DNA from: QHXW01 sp035297145
Lineage (GTDB): Bacteria; Acidobacteriota; Terriglobia; Bryobacterales; Bryobacteraceae
NCBI GenBank assembly: GCA_035297145.1
Contig: DATGZN010000066.1
Location: 31,223-95,222 of the forward strand
DNA length: 64,000 bases
Reading direction: 5' to 3'
Below the pieces are notes generated by a model that saw only the letters and a list, made by a program, of their open reading frames with translations, did not search any database and was not told the DNA's origin. Positions 1 to 8,805 of the stretch are shown here, piece by piece (within the stretch, counting starts at the first letter, position 1; each line of letters opens with the position of its first letter). The translations under genes were made by a program, and so were the position numbers.

Positions 1-961
1 AGTTGCTGGGCACCACGGTCTCGAGCAGCAAACGCAGCTTCTCATCCAGATCTGTAAAGCATGGGCCGAGATCGTCGTGATCGTAAAGAGGCAGATCGCG
101 CGGATGAATCTTGAGTGAGAACGTGGTCAAGGCGCCAGCGAGCGACAGCATAGCGGCGTACAGTTCTTCCGGATGCCCGCCTCGCGTTTCAAACAGGTGC
201 CGCAGCATGGGGAAATAGTTGTTGATGGTGTAGAGGAGCCAGAAATTGGCGATGTCGGCGGTGGTGAAGTCCGCCAGGCTCTGGTTTTTCTGGCGGCGAG
301 TTCCCGACAGCATACTGCTGCGCGCGGAAAGAATTTCGACCAGACGCCGCGCTATGGAGGCCAGATAGTCGTTGGCGGTGTAATCGAGCAACGGCGGAAC
401 AAAGCGCGGGTTCATTTGAAAAGTGCCCGCGGGTGTTTTCCTTACACTAGCCACGCGCAGGGCCGAACAGCCCTCGCGGCTCTCACCTTCCACCAGCAGG
501 CGGAAATTCTTGCGTGCCACCTGCACCGGCCGCTCCGACATGCCGGTGTTCTCATCCTTAAAGGTCTCGACTTCCGCGCGATAGCGCGTGTCAGCGTCGC
601 GCATGGGCGGCGAGATATTGAGGCCGCGCTCGCGATACTGCGGAATCGAGAGATACACCGCAATTTCTTCCTGGTCGGGACCGAAGAGGTCGGCAATGGG
701 TTTTGGGCCGGGCGCCGGATCCGAGTTGGGGATGTCGAACAGCAGGCCGTCGGGAAGAATGCCGGATGCGCTGGTTATGGCGAACGTTCCGGCAGGCAGC
801 AATTCCTGGTTGACTTGAAGCTGTCGAAAACCCCACGGCCGGAAGGAGAGCGCGTCGAGCCGGAACTGTAGCGTGTTTTCGAGGAAGCGGTCCTGAATCT
901 GGAGATGCTGCGGAGTCAAGAATGTGCCCTTGGCCCAGATGACCGGCTCCAGTCGTTTCAT
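1..961 (-). CDS. tssK: Type VI secretion baseplate protein TssK (partial, N-terminal 320 residues)
   Basis: The frame opens at the ATG at 961 on the minus strand and stays open to the left edge, so the C-terminal part lies outside the window. The N-terminus reads MKRLEPVIWAKGTFLTPQHL, followed by QIQDRFLE. This matches the TssK/ImpJ/VasE signature (VIW.G..L.PQH.Q..DR), and DLGPCFTDLDEKLR near the visible end also fits. In the family, TssK trimers link the T6SS baseplate to the TssJLM membrane complex in the cytoplasm. No other tss gene is visible; partners would be to the left. The downstream gene on the other strand is unrelated. The family assignment is firm. Whether a complete T6SS exists cannot be seen here. 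Confidence 0.93.
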   Translation of the reverse strand, partial: MKRLEPVIWAKGTFLTPQHLQIQDRFLENTLQFRLDALSFRPWGFRQLQVNQELLPAGTFAITSASGILPDGLLFDIPNSDPAPGPKPIADLFGPDQEEIAVYLSIPQYRERGLNISPPMRDADTRYRAEVETFKDENTGMSERPVQVARKNFRLLVEGESREGCSALRVASVRKTPAGTFQMNPRFVPPLLDYTANDYLASIARRLVEILSARSSMLSGTRRQKNQSLADFTTADIANFWLLYTINNYFPMLRHLFETRGGHPEELYAAMLSLAGALTTFSLKIHPRDLPLYDHDDLGPCFTDLDEKLRLLLETVVPSN

Positions 962-1016
962 GCACTTTAGTTTACAGGATGGCGGAGTACAATAAATCAC
1001 CCATAGGAGGCGCCTG

Positions 1017-2273
1017 ATGATCAACACGCGACGCGACTTTTTCCGCCTGGCCGCCGTGCCGGTAGCCTGGCGCGCATTCGAATCCGGACTCGAAGCCGCC
1101 GCTGCCTCAAGGCTGCCGGACTCCGGGAATGAAAGCTACTGGGAGATGGTGAAGCGCCAGTATCCGCTCGAAGAAGGGCTGCTGTATCTCAACGCGGCCA
1201 ATGTTTGCCCGGCGTCGCGGCTGGTGATGGACAGGCACCTGGAATACTTGCGCGATTTCCATGCGAATCCCTCTTTCCAGAATCGCGATAAGTATGTGGC
1301 TCTCCGGGAAGCATTGCGCGAGAAGCTGGCCCGGATGCTGCGCGTTTCCGCGGATGAAATCGCTATCACGCGGAACACCAGCGAGGGCAGCAACATCATC
1401 GTGAAGGGAGTCGATCTGAAGCCGGGCGACGAGGTGCTCATCACGGATCACAATCACCCCTCGAACAACGATTCCTGGCGGGTGCGCGCCCAGCGGGATG
1501 GCTTCGTGGTGAAGTCCCTGCCGGTCGCGATTCCGGCGACGAGCGCGGAAAGGCTGCTGGCCGATTTCGAGCGCGCCATCACGCCGCGCACACGAGTCAT
1601 CGCGATCACGCACATCACGAGCACCACGGGCATTCAATATCCGGCTCGCGAAATCGCGGCGCTGGCCCGCCGGCGGAACATTTACGTGCACCTCGATGGC
1701 GCGCAGAGCTTTGGAGCGCTGGATGTGAATCTAGGAGAAATTGGCTGTGATTCCTATTCCGCCAGCGCGCACAAGTGGCTCATGGGGCCGCTCGAAGCCG
1801 GTATTCTCTGGGTGCGGAACGAACGCATTCCGGAAATCTGGCCGTCCATCGTAACGGCGGGTTGGACCGACCATCTGAAGGGCGCGCGTAAACTCGAGGT
1901 ATTCGGCCAACGCGACGACCCGCGCGTGGTGGCGCTCGAAGCGGCGGTGGATTTCATCAACGTGATCGGCATGCCCGCGGTCGAAGCCCGTTTACAGGCG
2001 CTGGCCACAAGAGCCAAGGTCCAGCTAAGCGAGATCCCTAGCGTCGAGCTAAAGACTAACCTCGAACCGCGGCTTTCCGGCGGCGTGGTGAAATTCCGCT
2101 TGAAGAACCTGCCCACCAAGCAGGCGTACGATACGCTTTGGGAACGGCACCGGATGGCGATCGCCATGACGCCGTCTGGCGATGCCGAGGGTTTGCGTTT
2201 TTCGCCGCATATCTACAACTCGCTGGAGGAAGTGGATCGGGCTGTGGCGGCGGTGAAGCAAATCGCCGGCTGA
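1017..2273 (+). CDS. Tat-exported class V aminotransferase (PLP-dependent, cysteine desulfurase/isopenicillin N epimerase-like)
   Basis: This is a 418-residue fold-type I PLP enzyme. The N-terminus TRRDFFRLAAVPVAWRAF is a twin-arginine signal, so the protein should be folded in the cytoplasm and exported. DGAQSFGALDVNLGEIGCDS and then SASAHKWLMGP give the PLP-phosphate region and the Schiff-base lysine (K253). NHPSNNDSW is also typical of the CefD/Csd-like class V group. The start is set by AGGAGG at 1005-1010, six bases before ATG. Substrate is unknown; members of this group act as epimerases, desulfurases or lyases. It appears monocistronic, divergent from tssK with 55 bases between them. 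Confidence 0.9.
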   Translation: MINTRRDFFRLAAVPVAWRAFESGLEAAAASRLPDSGNESYWEMVKRQYPLEEGLLYLNAANVCPASRLVMDRHLEYLRDFHANPSFQNRDKYVALREALREKLARMLRVSADEIAITRNTSEGSNIIVKGVDLKPGDEVLITDHNHPSNNDSWRVRAQRDGFVVKSLPVAIPATSAERLLADFERAITPRTRVIAITHITSTTGIQYPAREIAALARRRNIYVHLDGAQSFGALDVNLGEIGCDSYSASAHKWLMGPLEAGILWVRNERIPEIWPSIVTAGWTDHLKGARKLEVFGQRDDPRVVALEAAVDFINVIGMPAVEARLQALATRAKVQLSEIPSVELKTNLEPRLSGGVVKFRLKNLPTKQAYDTLWERHRMAIAMTPSGDAEGLRFSPHIYNSLEEVDRAVAAVKQIAG

Positions 2274-2344
2274 ATTGTGAACCTTGGATAACAGGCGTTT
2301 GTCTACTGTAAAATAGCCGCGACGCGCGGCTACACTCGAATCGT

Positions 2345-2935
2345 ATGCGCCGATTCGCGGTGTGTTACCTCACCTGTTTCGTTTGGCTGCTCGGCGCCAC
2401 ACCATGGAAACTCGTGCTCAAAGATGGCACCACGGTGGAATGCGATGGCGCGCCCGTCGTGATCAACGATGTCTACATGTTCCGAAGTGCAGACGGTGGT
2501 GACGGCAGCCTGCCTGCCGATCAGGTGGACCGGGAGCAGACCAATACTGCCAACAAAGTCGCTCCGCCACCTCGCCTGTGGCGGCTCATTGGCCAATCAG
2601 TACACCAGCCGTCCGGAGACATCTTAGCGGTGAACGACGCGAATTTTGATTCGGAGGTTCTGGAGTCCAAGGCTCCTGTGATGGTGGAGTTTTGGGCGAG
2701 TTGGTGCGGGTACTGCCGGAAAATGGAGCCCACGCTGCAATCCGTAGCGGGTGACTACGCCGACCGCGTGAAGGTTTACAGACTCGATATCGACAAAAAT
2801 CCAGCCACAGCACAGCGCTACGGCGTCCACGCTCTTCCCACTCTGATGCTCTTCAATCGCGGCCAAATGGCCGGAACCCTTCGCGGAGCGGCCGACAAAT
2901 CTACGGTTACGCGGATGCTAGCGGGCCCTCTTTAG
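2345..2935 (+). CDS. Exported thioredoxin-fold protein
   Basis: The 196-residue protein has a short hydrophobic N-terminus (CYLTCFVWLLGATP), probably a signal peptide or anchor. A stretch of about 70 residues follows (LKDGTTVECDGAPVVINDVY and on) that resembles a small beta-rich cap. A thioredoxin domain begins near residue 93. The redox motif is WASWCGYC with C121 and C124, and the cis-proline is present (HALPTLM). The tail ends after LRGAADKSTVTRML. The likely role is periplasmic disulfide exchange or protection of an envelope partner. The WCGYC motif differs from the WCGPC of cytosolic thioredoxin. No thiol partner gene is adjacent. Confidence 0.85.
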   Translation: MRRFAVCYLTCFVWLLGATPWKLVLKDGTTVECDGAPVVINDVYMFRSADGGDGSLPADQVDREQTNTANKVAPPPRLWRLIGQSVHQPSGDILAVNDANFDSEVLESKAPVMVEFWASWCGYCRKMEPTLQSVAGDYADRVKVYRLDIDKNPATAQRYGVHALPTLMLFNRGQMAGTLRGAADKSTVTRMLAGPL

Positions 2936-3000
2936 ATATATTGTTTGGCGGCGCGAGGATCAGCTAAGATCCTGTATAGAAGGCTTTTCGGAGATCCAAA

Positions 3001-3219
3001 ATGGGAAAATTCGAGCTCACGAAATCGATCGAAGCTCGCAAATTGAATCCGCGCACGAAAGTGCCGATGAATGAATACCACACGATTCCGTACGGGGCGA
3101 TCATCGACAACCTCGTGGAACAGGGCGACATGCAACAATTCGTCTACCTCACCGAGTACTACCAGTATCCCAAGGACGATTTGAAGGTATCGTCGCGGCC
3201 GATCGCACCAGTGGCGTAA
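3001..3219 (+). CDS. Small conserved-looking hypothetical protein (72 aa)
   Basis: A 72-residue product (MGKFELTKSIEARKLNPRTK and on) with mixed charge, no signal and no membrane segment. Its sequence (VPMNEYHTIPYGAIIDNLVE, then DMQQFVYLTEYYQYPKDDL) looks like one small SH3-like beta domain, but I do not recognise a family. A weak purine run (GGAGATCC) lies before the ATG. It converges with the M28 peptidase on the other strand, one base apart. Amino-acid usage is that of a real gene and no better reading frame covers the stretch. Confidence 0.6.
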   Translation: MGKFELTKSIEARKLNPRTKVPMNEYHTIPYGAIIDNLVEQGDMQQFVYLTEYYQYPKDDLKVSSRPIAPVA

Positions 3220-3220
3220 T

Positions 3221-4663
3221 TTACTCGGACCGTGGAGGGTGATGCTCCCTCCAGACATCGAGGTACCGCGTCGCATTCGCGTTTTCCTCATTCCACTTCG
3301 GCGGTTCCGGATTCTGAGCTAGCATGATCAGTCCCAGCGCAATCATGCGGTCGACCTTGGCCATGTTGTCATAGTCGATTTTCTGCCACTTGTCGCCGGC
3401 TCGGTGATAATCCGGGAACTCGAAGGCCACGGCGAGGGTGTGGGCGGGAATCCCCTGGTCGGCGAGCGGGGCGTTATCGCTGCGGGCAAAGAAATCCTCT
3501 CCAGACGAGTCGGGCAAGACGCGGACGCCGGTCCTGGCGCCGGCCGCCCGAAAGGCGCGCGGAAGATTGGAATAGTCAAAACCAGTGAAGGTGACCTGGG
3601 CGAGTTTGATTCCATCGGTGGCATCCGTCCGGCCCACCTGTTCCAGGTTCACGTCGGCAACCGTCTTGGCGATCGGAAATACGGGATGTTTCGCATAATA
3701 CAGCGAGCCCAAGGTGCCTTCTTCCTCACCGAAGAATGCCAGGAAAACCAGGCTGCGTTTCGGCCTAGGCTGAAGCGCGGCCAGCGCCGAGGCCAATTCG
3801 ATCACGGAAACCGTGCCGCTGCCGTCGTCGTTCGCGCCGTTGAAGATGTGATCTCCGGAGCCTTCTGAATTCATGCCGAGATGATCGTAGTGGGCTGTCA
3901 CCAGAACATATGTGTCTTTGAGGACCGGGTCCGACCCGCGTAGCAGGCCGATTACGTTGCGCACCTTCACCGGGACCTCCCCGGCCGGGGGCAAGCGCAC
4001 CGAGATCGTGGCGCCGATGGGACCGTTGCGGAGCGATTCATACCAACGCGCAACTTCCGCGCTGCGCACAACGATCACCGGCTCATCGAAGCGCCTCTCA
4101 CCGGTATTGATGAGCGTTGAGTCCAGTTCCGCCATGCCGGAGAGACTGAGCATCAGGGTCAGTTTCGGTTTCACGCGCCTGAGCACACCCAAAAGCGTGC
4201 CGTACTGGCGGGCCGCCTGGCTGGCCGAGGGGCCGTTGAACTCCGGCAACTTGACCATCAGGACCCGGTCGCGCACGTCTTCGGGCTGGAGGTGATCGAG
4301 GGCGGCCTCGTTATCGAGACTGGCCGTGTAGATTTGCGCGGAGAGTTCTAACGCGTCGTGAAAACGAGGCGTGATGTTTTCGCGCGGGATCGAAATCACG
4401 CGGCTGCCTTGCTCGATTTTGATTTCGGCCCCGGTTTTCGCTGGCTCGAGTTCCTGCATCTCGGCAGTCTGGAAGTAACCGTCATCGCCCCCGGGTTCCA
4501 GTCCCGCGCGGCGAAACTGCGCGGCGATATATTCCGCTGCAATATCCAGCCCACGGGACGGCGTGAACCGCCCCTCGAGCATGTCGGAAGCGATGAAGGA
4601 AAGGTGGCCCCGCAACGAGGCGGCGGAAATGTGATCCAGCACCGCTTGGGTCTGCGGAGGCAA
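3221..4663 (-). CDS. M28-family zinc aminopeptidase, probably secreted; start uncertain
   Basis: The M28 metal ligands are all visible: H in TAHYDHLGMN, D in FNGANDDGSGT, the EE pair in FFGEEEGTLGS, the acidic ligand region in VNLEQVGRTD, and H in FPDYHRAGD. A protease-associated-like region precedes the catalytic domain. The only conventional start, TTG at 4663, leaves the protein without a signal. The same frame upstream encodes KFSRSRGQALLLFFLTAALF plus AQ, a textbook signal peptide with no ATG, GTG or TTG in reach. An ATT codon at 4750-4748, sharing one base with the stop of the preceding gene and 9 bases after GGAG, could be the true start. Cotranscribed with the metallo-hydrolase upstream. 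Confidence 0.88.
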   Translation of the reverse strand: MPPQTQAVLDHISAASLRGHLSFIASDMLEGRFTPSRGLDIAAEYIAAQFRRAGLEPGGDDGYFQTAEMQELEPAKTGAEIKIEQGSRVISIPRENITPRFHDALELSAQIYTASLDNEAALDHLQPEDVRDRVLMVKLPEFNGPSASQAARQYGTLLGVLRRVKPKLTLMLSLSGMAELDSTLINTGERRFDEPVIVVRSAEVARWYESLRNGPIGATISVRLPPAGEVPVKVRNVIGLLRGSDPVLKDTYVLVTAHYDHLGMNSEGSGDHIFNGANDDGSGTVSVIELASALAALQPRPKRSLVFLAFFGEEEGTLGSLYYAKHPVFPIAKTVADVNLEQVGRTDATDGIKLAQVTFTGFDYSNLPRAFRAAGARTGVRVLPDSSGEDFFARSDNAPLADQGIPAHTLAVAFEFPDYHRAGDKWQKIDYDNMAKVDRMIALGLIMLAQNPEPPKWNEENANATRYLDVWREHHPPRSE

Positions 4664-4745
4664 GCGAGGAGCGCCACCGTGCTGCGCGAACAGAGCGGCA
4701 GTAAGGAAAAAAAGGAGGAGTGCCTGCCCGCGACTTCGGGAAAAC

Positions 4746-5732
4746 TTAATGCGGCAAATCTCCGTGGGGCTTTTTCTGGGTGATTTCTTCGTAGGTGTCT
4801 TTCACCTGGGCGGGCAGAAAATCTCCCACCCAGTTCTTCACGCTGGCCGGGAGGGCTACCGTAGTGACGGAGGGAACCAGGTTTCCGTAAACCATGACGG
4901 GCCTGCCGGGCGGGACCAGGTCCTCGAGCTTTTTGCCGTCTTGGATGGCCTTAGCAACGGCATAGTGCAGCTCAGTCATGAACTGCCGCTCACCCTCCAG
5001 CACTTCTTTGCCGCCGGATCCGCCGTGCCCCGGTAGCACATGCTCGACGTCGAGCTTCTCCGCGTTGCGAATGACCTCGGGCCAATTGCCCACGTTGGCG
5101 TCGGACGTGAAATTATAAGGACCGTTCACCACCGCATCGCCGGTGCAGAGCACCTTCTCTTTCGGCAGATACACGAAGCCGTCACCACGCGTGTGTGCCC
5201 AGCCAAAGAAGTAAAAGCGCACCTCACGCGTGGCGTCTTTCAAGATGAACGGGCTCTTGTCAAAAGTCTGCTGGGGCGGCTCGGGGGCATCGCGATGCAT
5301 ATCGGCAACATCCTTGCGGCCCTTTGCGGCGGCTTGCCAGCGTGCCGGCTCATAACGCTTCATTTCCTCTGCGACGCCTTTGTACGCCAGTGTTTTGGCG
5401 CCGGCCTGGGTCCAGACGGGATTTCCATAAGCGTGGTCGCCATGATGATGCGTGTCGAAAACATATTTGACGGGTTTGCTCGAAACCTTCTTTGCCGCCT
5501 CCATGGCCAGCCGCGCCCCGCTAGGAAAATTGGCGTCCACCACGATCAGGTAATCTTTCATCTCGATGATGATGTTGTTGCAGTGGCCTTCTTTTTCCAG
5601 GTCGCCTTCGCGAAACCACACGCCGGGTACAATCTGTTTGACGGTGCCCGGCTGTGCGCCGGTTCCACTGACGAAAAAGGCGAGCAAGGCCAAAACCGCA
5701 AACGTGCTGAGAATCCAGATGCGCCGCTTCAT
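4746..5732 (-). CDS. Exported metallo-beta-lactamase-fold hydrolase
   Basis: A 328-residue protein with a signal peptide (MKRRIWILSTFAVLALLAFF, then VSGTGAQ) and an MBL domain. The metal site is THHHGDHAYGN, followed by further metal-ligand regions at GWAHTRGDG, CTGDAV and LPGHGG. MBL hydrolases of this type act on lactones, thioesters or similar substrates; the substrate here is unknown. The start at 5732 is chosen over an in-frame ATG 30 bases upstream because AGGAG sits 9 bases before it and the signal peptide begins cleanly. Its stop overlaps the possible ATT start of the M28 peptidase gene, suggesting translational coupling. Confidence 0.88.
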   Translation of the reverse strand: MKRRIWILSTFAVLALLAFFVSGTGAQPGTVKQIVPGVWFREGDLEKEGHCNNIIIEMKDYLIVVDANFPSGARLAMEAAKKVSSKPVKYVFDTHHHGDHAYGNPVWTQAGAKTLAYKGVAEEMKRYEPARWQAAAKGRKDVADMHRDAPEPPQQTFDKSPFILKDATREVRFYFFGWAHTRGDGFVYLPKEKVLCTGDAVVNGPYNFTSDANVGNWPEVIRNAEKLDVEHVLPGHGGSGGKEVLEGERQFMTELHYAVAKAIQDGKKLEDLVPPGRPVMVYGNLVPSVTTVALPASVKNWVGDFLPAQVKDTYEEITQKKPHGDLPH

Positions 5733-5808
5733 TCCGAGTAGCTCCTTTGAGCAAGCGGCCATGCTATCGCGACCCGGATGCTAAAATCAAGACATCTCGG
5801 AGGGTTTG

Positions 5809-7020
5809 ATGGCTGTGAAACGCCGCCGTGGAGCGGCTGTGGTGGACGTATCCGGTGTGAAGGTTGGCGGCGATCATCCGATTGTTGTCCAATCCATGAC
5901 CAACACCGACACGGCGGATAGCGCTTCCACGGTCAACCAGGTAATGGCGCTGGCGCGCGCGGGGTCCGAACTGGTGCGCGTAACCGTCAACACAGAAGAC
6001 GCAGCGGCCGCTGTTCCGCGTATTGTAGAAACGCTCGACAAATTCGGCGTGCCCGTGCCCATCATCGGCGATTTCCACTACAACGGCCACATCCTGCTGA
6101 AGAAATATCCGGAGTGCGCACGGGCATTGGCGAAATATCGCATCAACCCCGGCAATGTGAATATCGGCAAGAAGCACGACGACAATTTCCGCACCATGAT
6201 CGAAGTGGCCGTCGAATATGCGAAGCCGGTGCGGATCGGCGTGAACTGGGGATCGCTCGATCAGGTTTTGCTCACCCGTCTCATGGATGAGAATTCCCAG
6301 CTTGCCGAGCCTAAGGACGCGCGCGAGGTTACGCTCGAGGCTATGGTAGTGAGCGCCATCGAATCGGCGTGCACCGCCGAGCGCTACGGCCTGCCGCACG
6401 ACAAGATCATTTTGAGCGCGAAGGTGAGCGGCGTACAAGACTTGATCGACGTCTACCGCGCGCTGGCGGGCCGCTGCGATTATCCGCTGCATCTCGGGCT
6501 GACCGAAGCCGGCATGGGGGCGAAGGGCATCGTCGCCACTACCGCCGCACTCGCTGTCCTTCTTCAGGAGGGCATAGGCGACACTATTCGGGCCTCGCTG
6601 ACGCCCTTGCCTAACGGCGACCGCACCGAGGAAGTGTTCGTCTCGCAGCAGGTCCTGCAGTCGCTCGGTATTCGCAGCTTTACACCTCAAGTCACCGCTT
6701 GCCCCGGTTGCGGGCGCACCACCAGCACTTTTTTCCAGGACATGGCGGACCAGATCCAAACCTACCTTCGGGAGAAAATGCCCGTCTGGAAGAAAAAGCA
6801 CCACGGCGTCGAAGAGATGCGCGTGGCCGTGATGGGCTGCATCGTCAACGGCCCCGGCGAATCCAAGCACGCCAATCTCGGCATCTCCCTACCTGGCACC
6901 TTCGAGGACCCCAAGGCCCCCGTATTTGTCGACGGGCGCTTGTTGAAGACCCTCAAGGGTGAGCACATCGTTCCCGAGTTCATCGAAATCCTGGACAATT
7001 ACGTCGCTACACGCTACTGA
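5809..7020 (+). CDS. ispG: 4-hydroxy-3-methylbut-2-en-1-yl diphosphate synthase IspG (GcpE)
   Basis: This enzyme performs the penultimate step of the MEP isoprenoid pathway, reducing MEcPP to HMBPP with a [4Fe-4S] cluster. The 403-residue protein has the IspG barrel start (VGGDHPIVVQSMTNTDTAD), INPGNVNIG, and LHLGLTEAG. The cluster cysteines are C298 and C301 in CPGCGRTT and C344 in MGCIVNGPGE. Length is normal for the short bacterial form. A GGAGG five bases upstream favours ATG 5809 over a TTG one codon earlier. It heads the operon that later includes ispE, a second MEP gene. Confidence 0.97.
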   Translation: MAVKRRRGAAVVDVSGVKVGGDHPIVVQSMTNTDTADSASTVNQVMALARAGSELVRVTVNTEDAAAAVPRIVETLDKFGVPVPIIGDFHYNGHILLKKYPECARALAKYRINPGNVNIGKKHDDNFRTMIEVAVEYAKPVRIGVNWGSLDQVLLTRLMDENSQLAEPKDAREVTLEAMVVSAIESACTAERYGLPHDKIILSAKVSGVQDLIDVYRALAGRCDYPLHLGLTEAGMGAKGIVATTAALAVLLQEGIGDTIRASLTPLPNGDRTEEVFVSQQVLQSLGIRSFTPQVTACPGCGRTTSTFFQDMADQIQTYLREKMPVWKKKHHGVEEMRVAVMGCIVNGPGESKHANLGISLPGTFEDPKAPVFVDGRLLKTLKGEHIVPEFIEILDNYVATRY

Positions 7021-7031
7021 AAACCCGCGCC

Positions 7032-7316
7032 ATGTCCAGGCGGAACGTGATTGCCAAGCGATATTTGATTCGAGGCCGCGTGCAAGGTGTGGGCTATCGC
7101 TATTTCGCCCAGCGCAACGCCGCCGATCTACACGTAACCGGCTATACACGCAATCTCGACGACGGCCGCGTTGAAGTTTACGCCGTGGGGACTCCCGAAC
7201 AGTTGTCGGAACTGGCCGGGCGTTTGTGGAAGGGCCCGCGATTCGCGGATGTCCGCGGCGTTGAAGAATCCGACGCCAGCGTGCAACAATACGATACCTT
7301 TCAAATCGAGGCTTGA
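7032..7316 (+). CDS. acyP: Acylphosphatase
   Basis: The 94-residue protein shows the acylphosphatase signature GRVQGVGYRYFAQ, with the catalytic Arg, and GYTRNLDDGRVEV, with the catalytic Asn. It hydrolyses carboxyl-phosphate bonds of small acyl phosphates in the cytoplasm. The N-terminus MSRRNVIAKRYLI is slightly longer than usual. The gene follows ispG by 11 bases, and its TGA overlaps the ATG of apt by one base, so it belongs to the same transcript. Confidence 0.93.
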   Translation: MSRRNVIAKRYLIRGRVQGVGYRYFAQRNAADLHVTGYTRNLDDGRVEVYAVGTPEQLSELAGRLWKGPRFADVRGVEESDASVQQYDTFQIEA

Positions 7317-7846
7317 TGAACCATCACGACGATCTCAAGAAGCTGATACGCGAAGTGCCCAACTTCCCCAAGCCGGGGATTTTGTTTTACGACATCACGA
7401 CTTTGCTCAAGAACGGGCCGGGATTTCGCCAGGTGATCGATGCGTTGAAGAGTCATTACCAGGGCGCGAATGTGGACACGGTGATCGGCATCGAGGCTCG
7501 CGGATTCATCTTCGCTCCCGCGCTGGCGTATGCGCTGGGAGCTGGTTTCGTACCGGTCCGCAAACCGAAGAAGCTGCCTTCGGAGAGCATCAGCGTGAGC
7601 TACGATTTGGAGTACGGCTCGGACAGCCTGGAGATGCACAAGGACGCCATCGAGAGCGGTCATAGCGTGTTGGTGGTGGATGATCTACTTGCCACCGGTG
7701 GCACCGCGGCGGCTGTGGCGAAGCTTGTGGAAAAGGCCGGCGGCAAAGTTGCCGGCATGGGTTTTGTCGTGGAACTCACCTTCCTCAAAGGCCGCGGCAG
7801 GCTGAACGGTTACGACGTGTTTTCCCTGTTGCAATACGACAAATGA
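7316..7846 (+). CDS. apt: Adenine phosphoribosyltransferase
   Basis: Makes AMP from adenine and PRPP (purine salvage). The 176-residue protein has the Apt N-terminus (IREVPNFPKPGILFYDITTL), GIEARGFIFAPALAY, and the PRPP-binding loop VLVVDDLLATGGTAAAV. FVVELTFLKGRGRL closes the core. ATG 7316 overlaps the acyP stop, and its own stop overlaps the ispE start (ATGA). PRPP is supplied by prs two genes downstream, so pathway logic fits the operon. Confidence 0.97.
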   Translation: MNHHDDLKKLIREVPNFPKPGILFYDITTLLKNGPGFRQVIDALKSHYQGANVDTVIGIEARGFIFAPALAYALGAGFVPVRKPKKLPSESISVSYDLEYGSDSLEMHKDAIESGHSVLVVDDLLATGGTAAAVAKLVEKAGGKVAGMGFVVELTFLKGRGRLNGYDVFSLLQYDK

Positions 7847-8805
7847 CAGGCGGTGCGCGCGCCGCGACGATTCTTGCGTTCGCCAAGATCAATCTTGATC
7901 TGCGAGTGCTGTACCGCCGCGCGGACAATTTTCACGAGCTGCGCACGGTTTTCCAGACGATTTCGCTGGCCGATCGCATTCAAATCGCGTTCACGCCGGC
8001 ACGCAAGACCGCCCTCGTGATCCGCGGAAATGTTGACATCGCCGACAACCTCATCGTCCGCGCCGCCGATGCCTGCTTCGACGCCATGCGGACCACTGGC
8101 CGCGTTGAATTCGATCTCGATAAGCGCATTCCGATGGGCGCTGGTCTGGGTGGCGGATCATCCGATGCCGCAGCCGTCCTACTAGCGTTGCCGGCGCTCG
8201 CCGGCAAGACGCTCGATTGGCCAACACTCCTCAAACTTGGCTCAGAGCTCGGCAGCGACGTGCCTTTTTTCCTGCTGGGAGGGACAGCGGTCGCCCTCGG
8301 TCGCGGGACCGAACTCTACCCACTGCCCGACCGCAAGCCGGCGCGGGGACTCCTAGTCGCTCCGGAAATCCACGTTTCGACTGTCGACGCCTACCGCCGG
8401 CTGAGCGCCGAATTGACAACGGAATCGCAACAAAATAAGATGGTTAGTTTCCAGTCCACCGTGTGGCGCGGCAGTGTGCCGGGGCCGCGTGAAGCCGAAA
8501 CGTCACACGGACAAAATGATTTCGAAACAGTCGTTTTCAGCCGGCATCCCGAGCTAAAATCGATTAAGCGGCGTCTGCTGAAATTGGGTGCGCGACCCGC
8601 TCTGATGAGCGGGAGTGGCTCCGCACTTTTCGGGTTATTTGCCACGCGCGACGAACTGCATCGCGCCATTCAATCATTGCGAGGGGAACGAATCTTTCCG
8701 ATTACGCTGGTGAGCCGCGATAAGTATCGCTCGGAGTGGTGGAAACGGCTCGGAGCACACACCAAAGAGAACCTATGGCCGCCCCAAAGCCGATACGCGC
8801 GATGA
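7843..8805 (+). CDS. ispE: 4-diphosphocytidyl-2-C-methyl-D-erythritol kinase IspE
   Basis: GHMP kinase of the MEP pathway, phosphorylating CDP-ME with ATP. The 320-residue protein has FAKINLDLRVLYRRADNFHE and the ATP-binding glycine loop MGAGLGGGSSDAAA. SGSGSALFGLFA is the third GHMP motif. A stretch around 8400-8530, between the second and third motifs (TTESQQNKMVSFQSTVWRGS), is looser than usual for IspE. Translationally coupled to apt and to prs by ATGA overlaps. Confidence 0.95.
   Translation: MTGGARAATILAFAKINLDLRVLYRRADNFHELRTVFQTISLADRIQIAFTPARKTALVIRGNVDIADNLIVRAADACFDAMRTTGRVEFDLDKRIPMGAGLGGGSSDAAAVLLALPALAGKTLDWPTLLKLGSELGSDVPFFLLGGTAVALGRGTELYPLPDRKPARGLLVAPEIHVSTVDAYRRLSAELTTESQQNKMVSFQSTVWRGSVPGPREAETSHGQNDFETVVFSRHPELKSIKRRLLKLGARPALMSGSGSALFGLFATRDELHRAIQSLRGERIFPITLVSRDKYRSEWWKRLGAHTKENLWPPQSRYAR

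Noticed and set aside
173..871. Long plus-strand open frame at the left edge
   Set aside because: It is antisense to tssK, whose minus-strand frame gives a clear family match.
5764..6870. 368-codon minus-strand frame
   Set aside because: Antisense to ispG; residue composition is His/Asp/Arg-rich and matches no family, while ispG is unmistakable.
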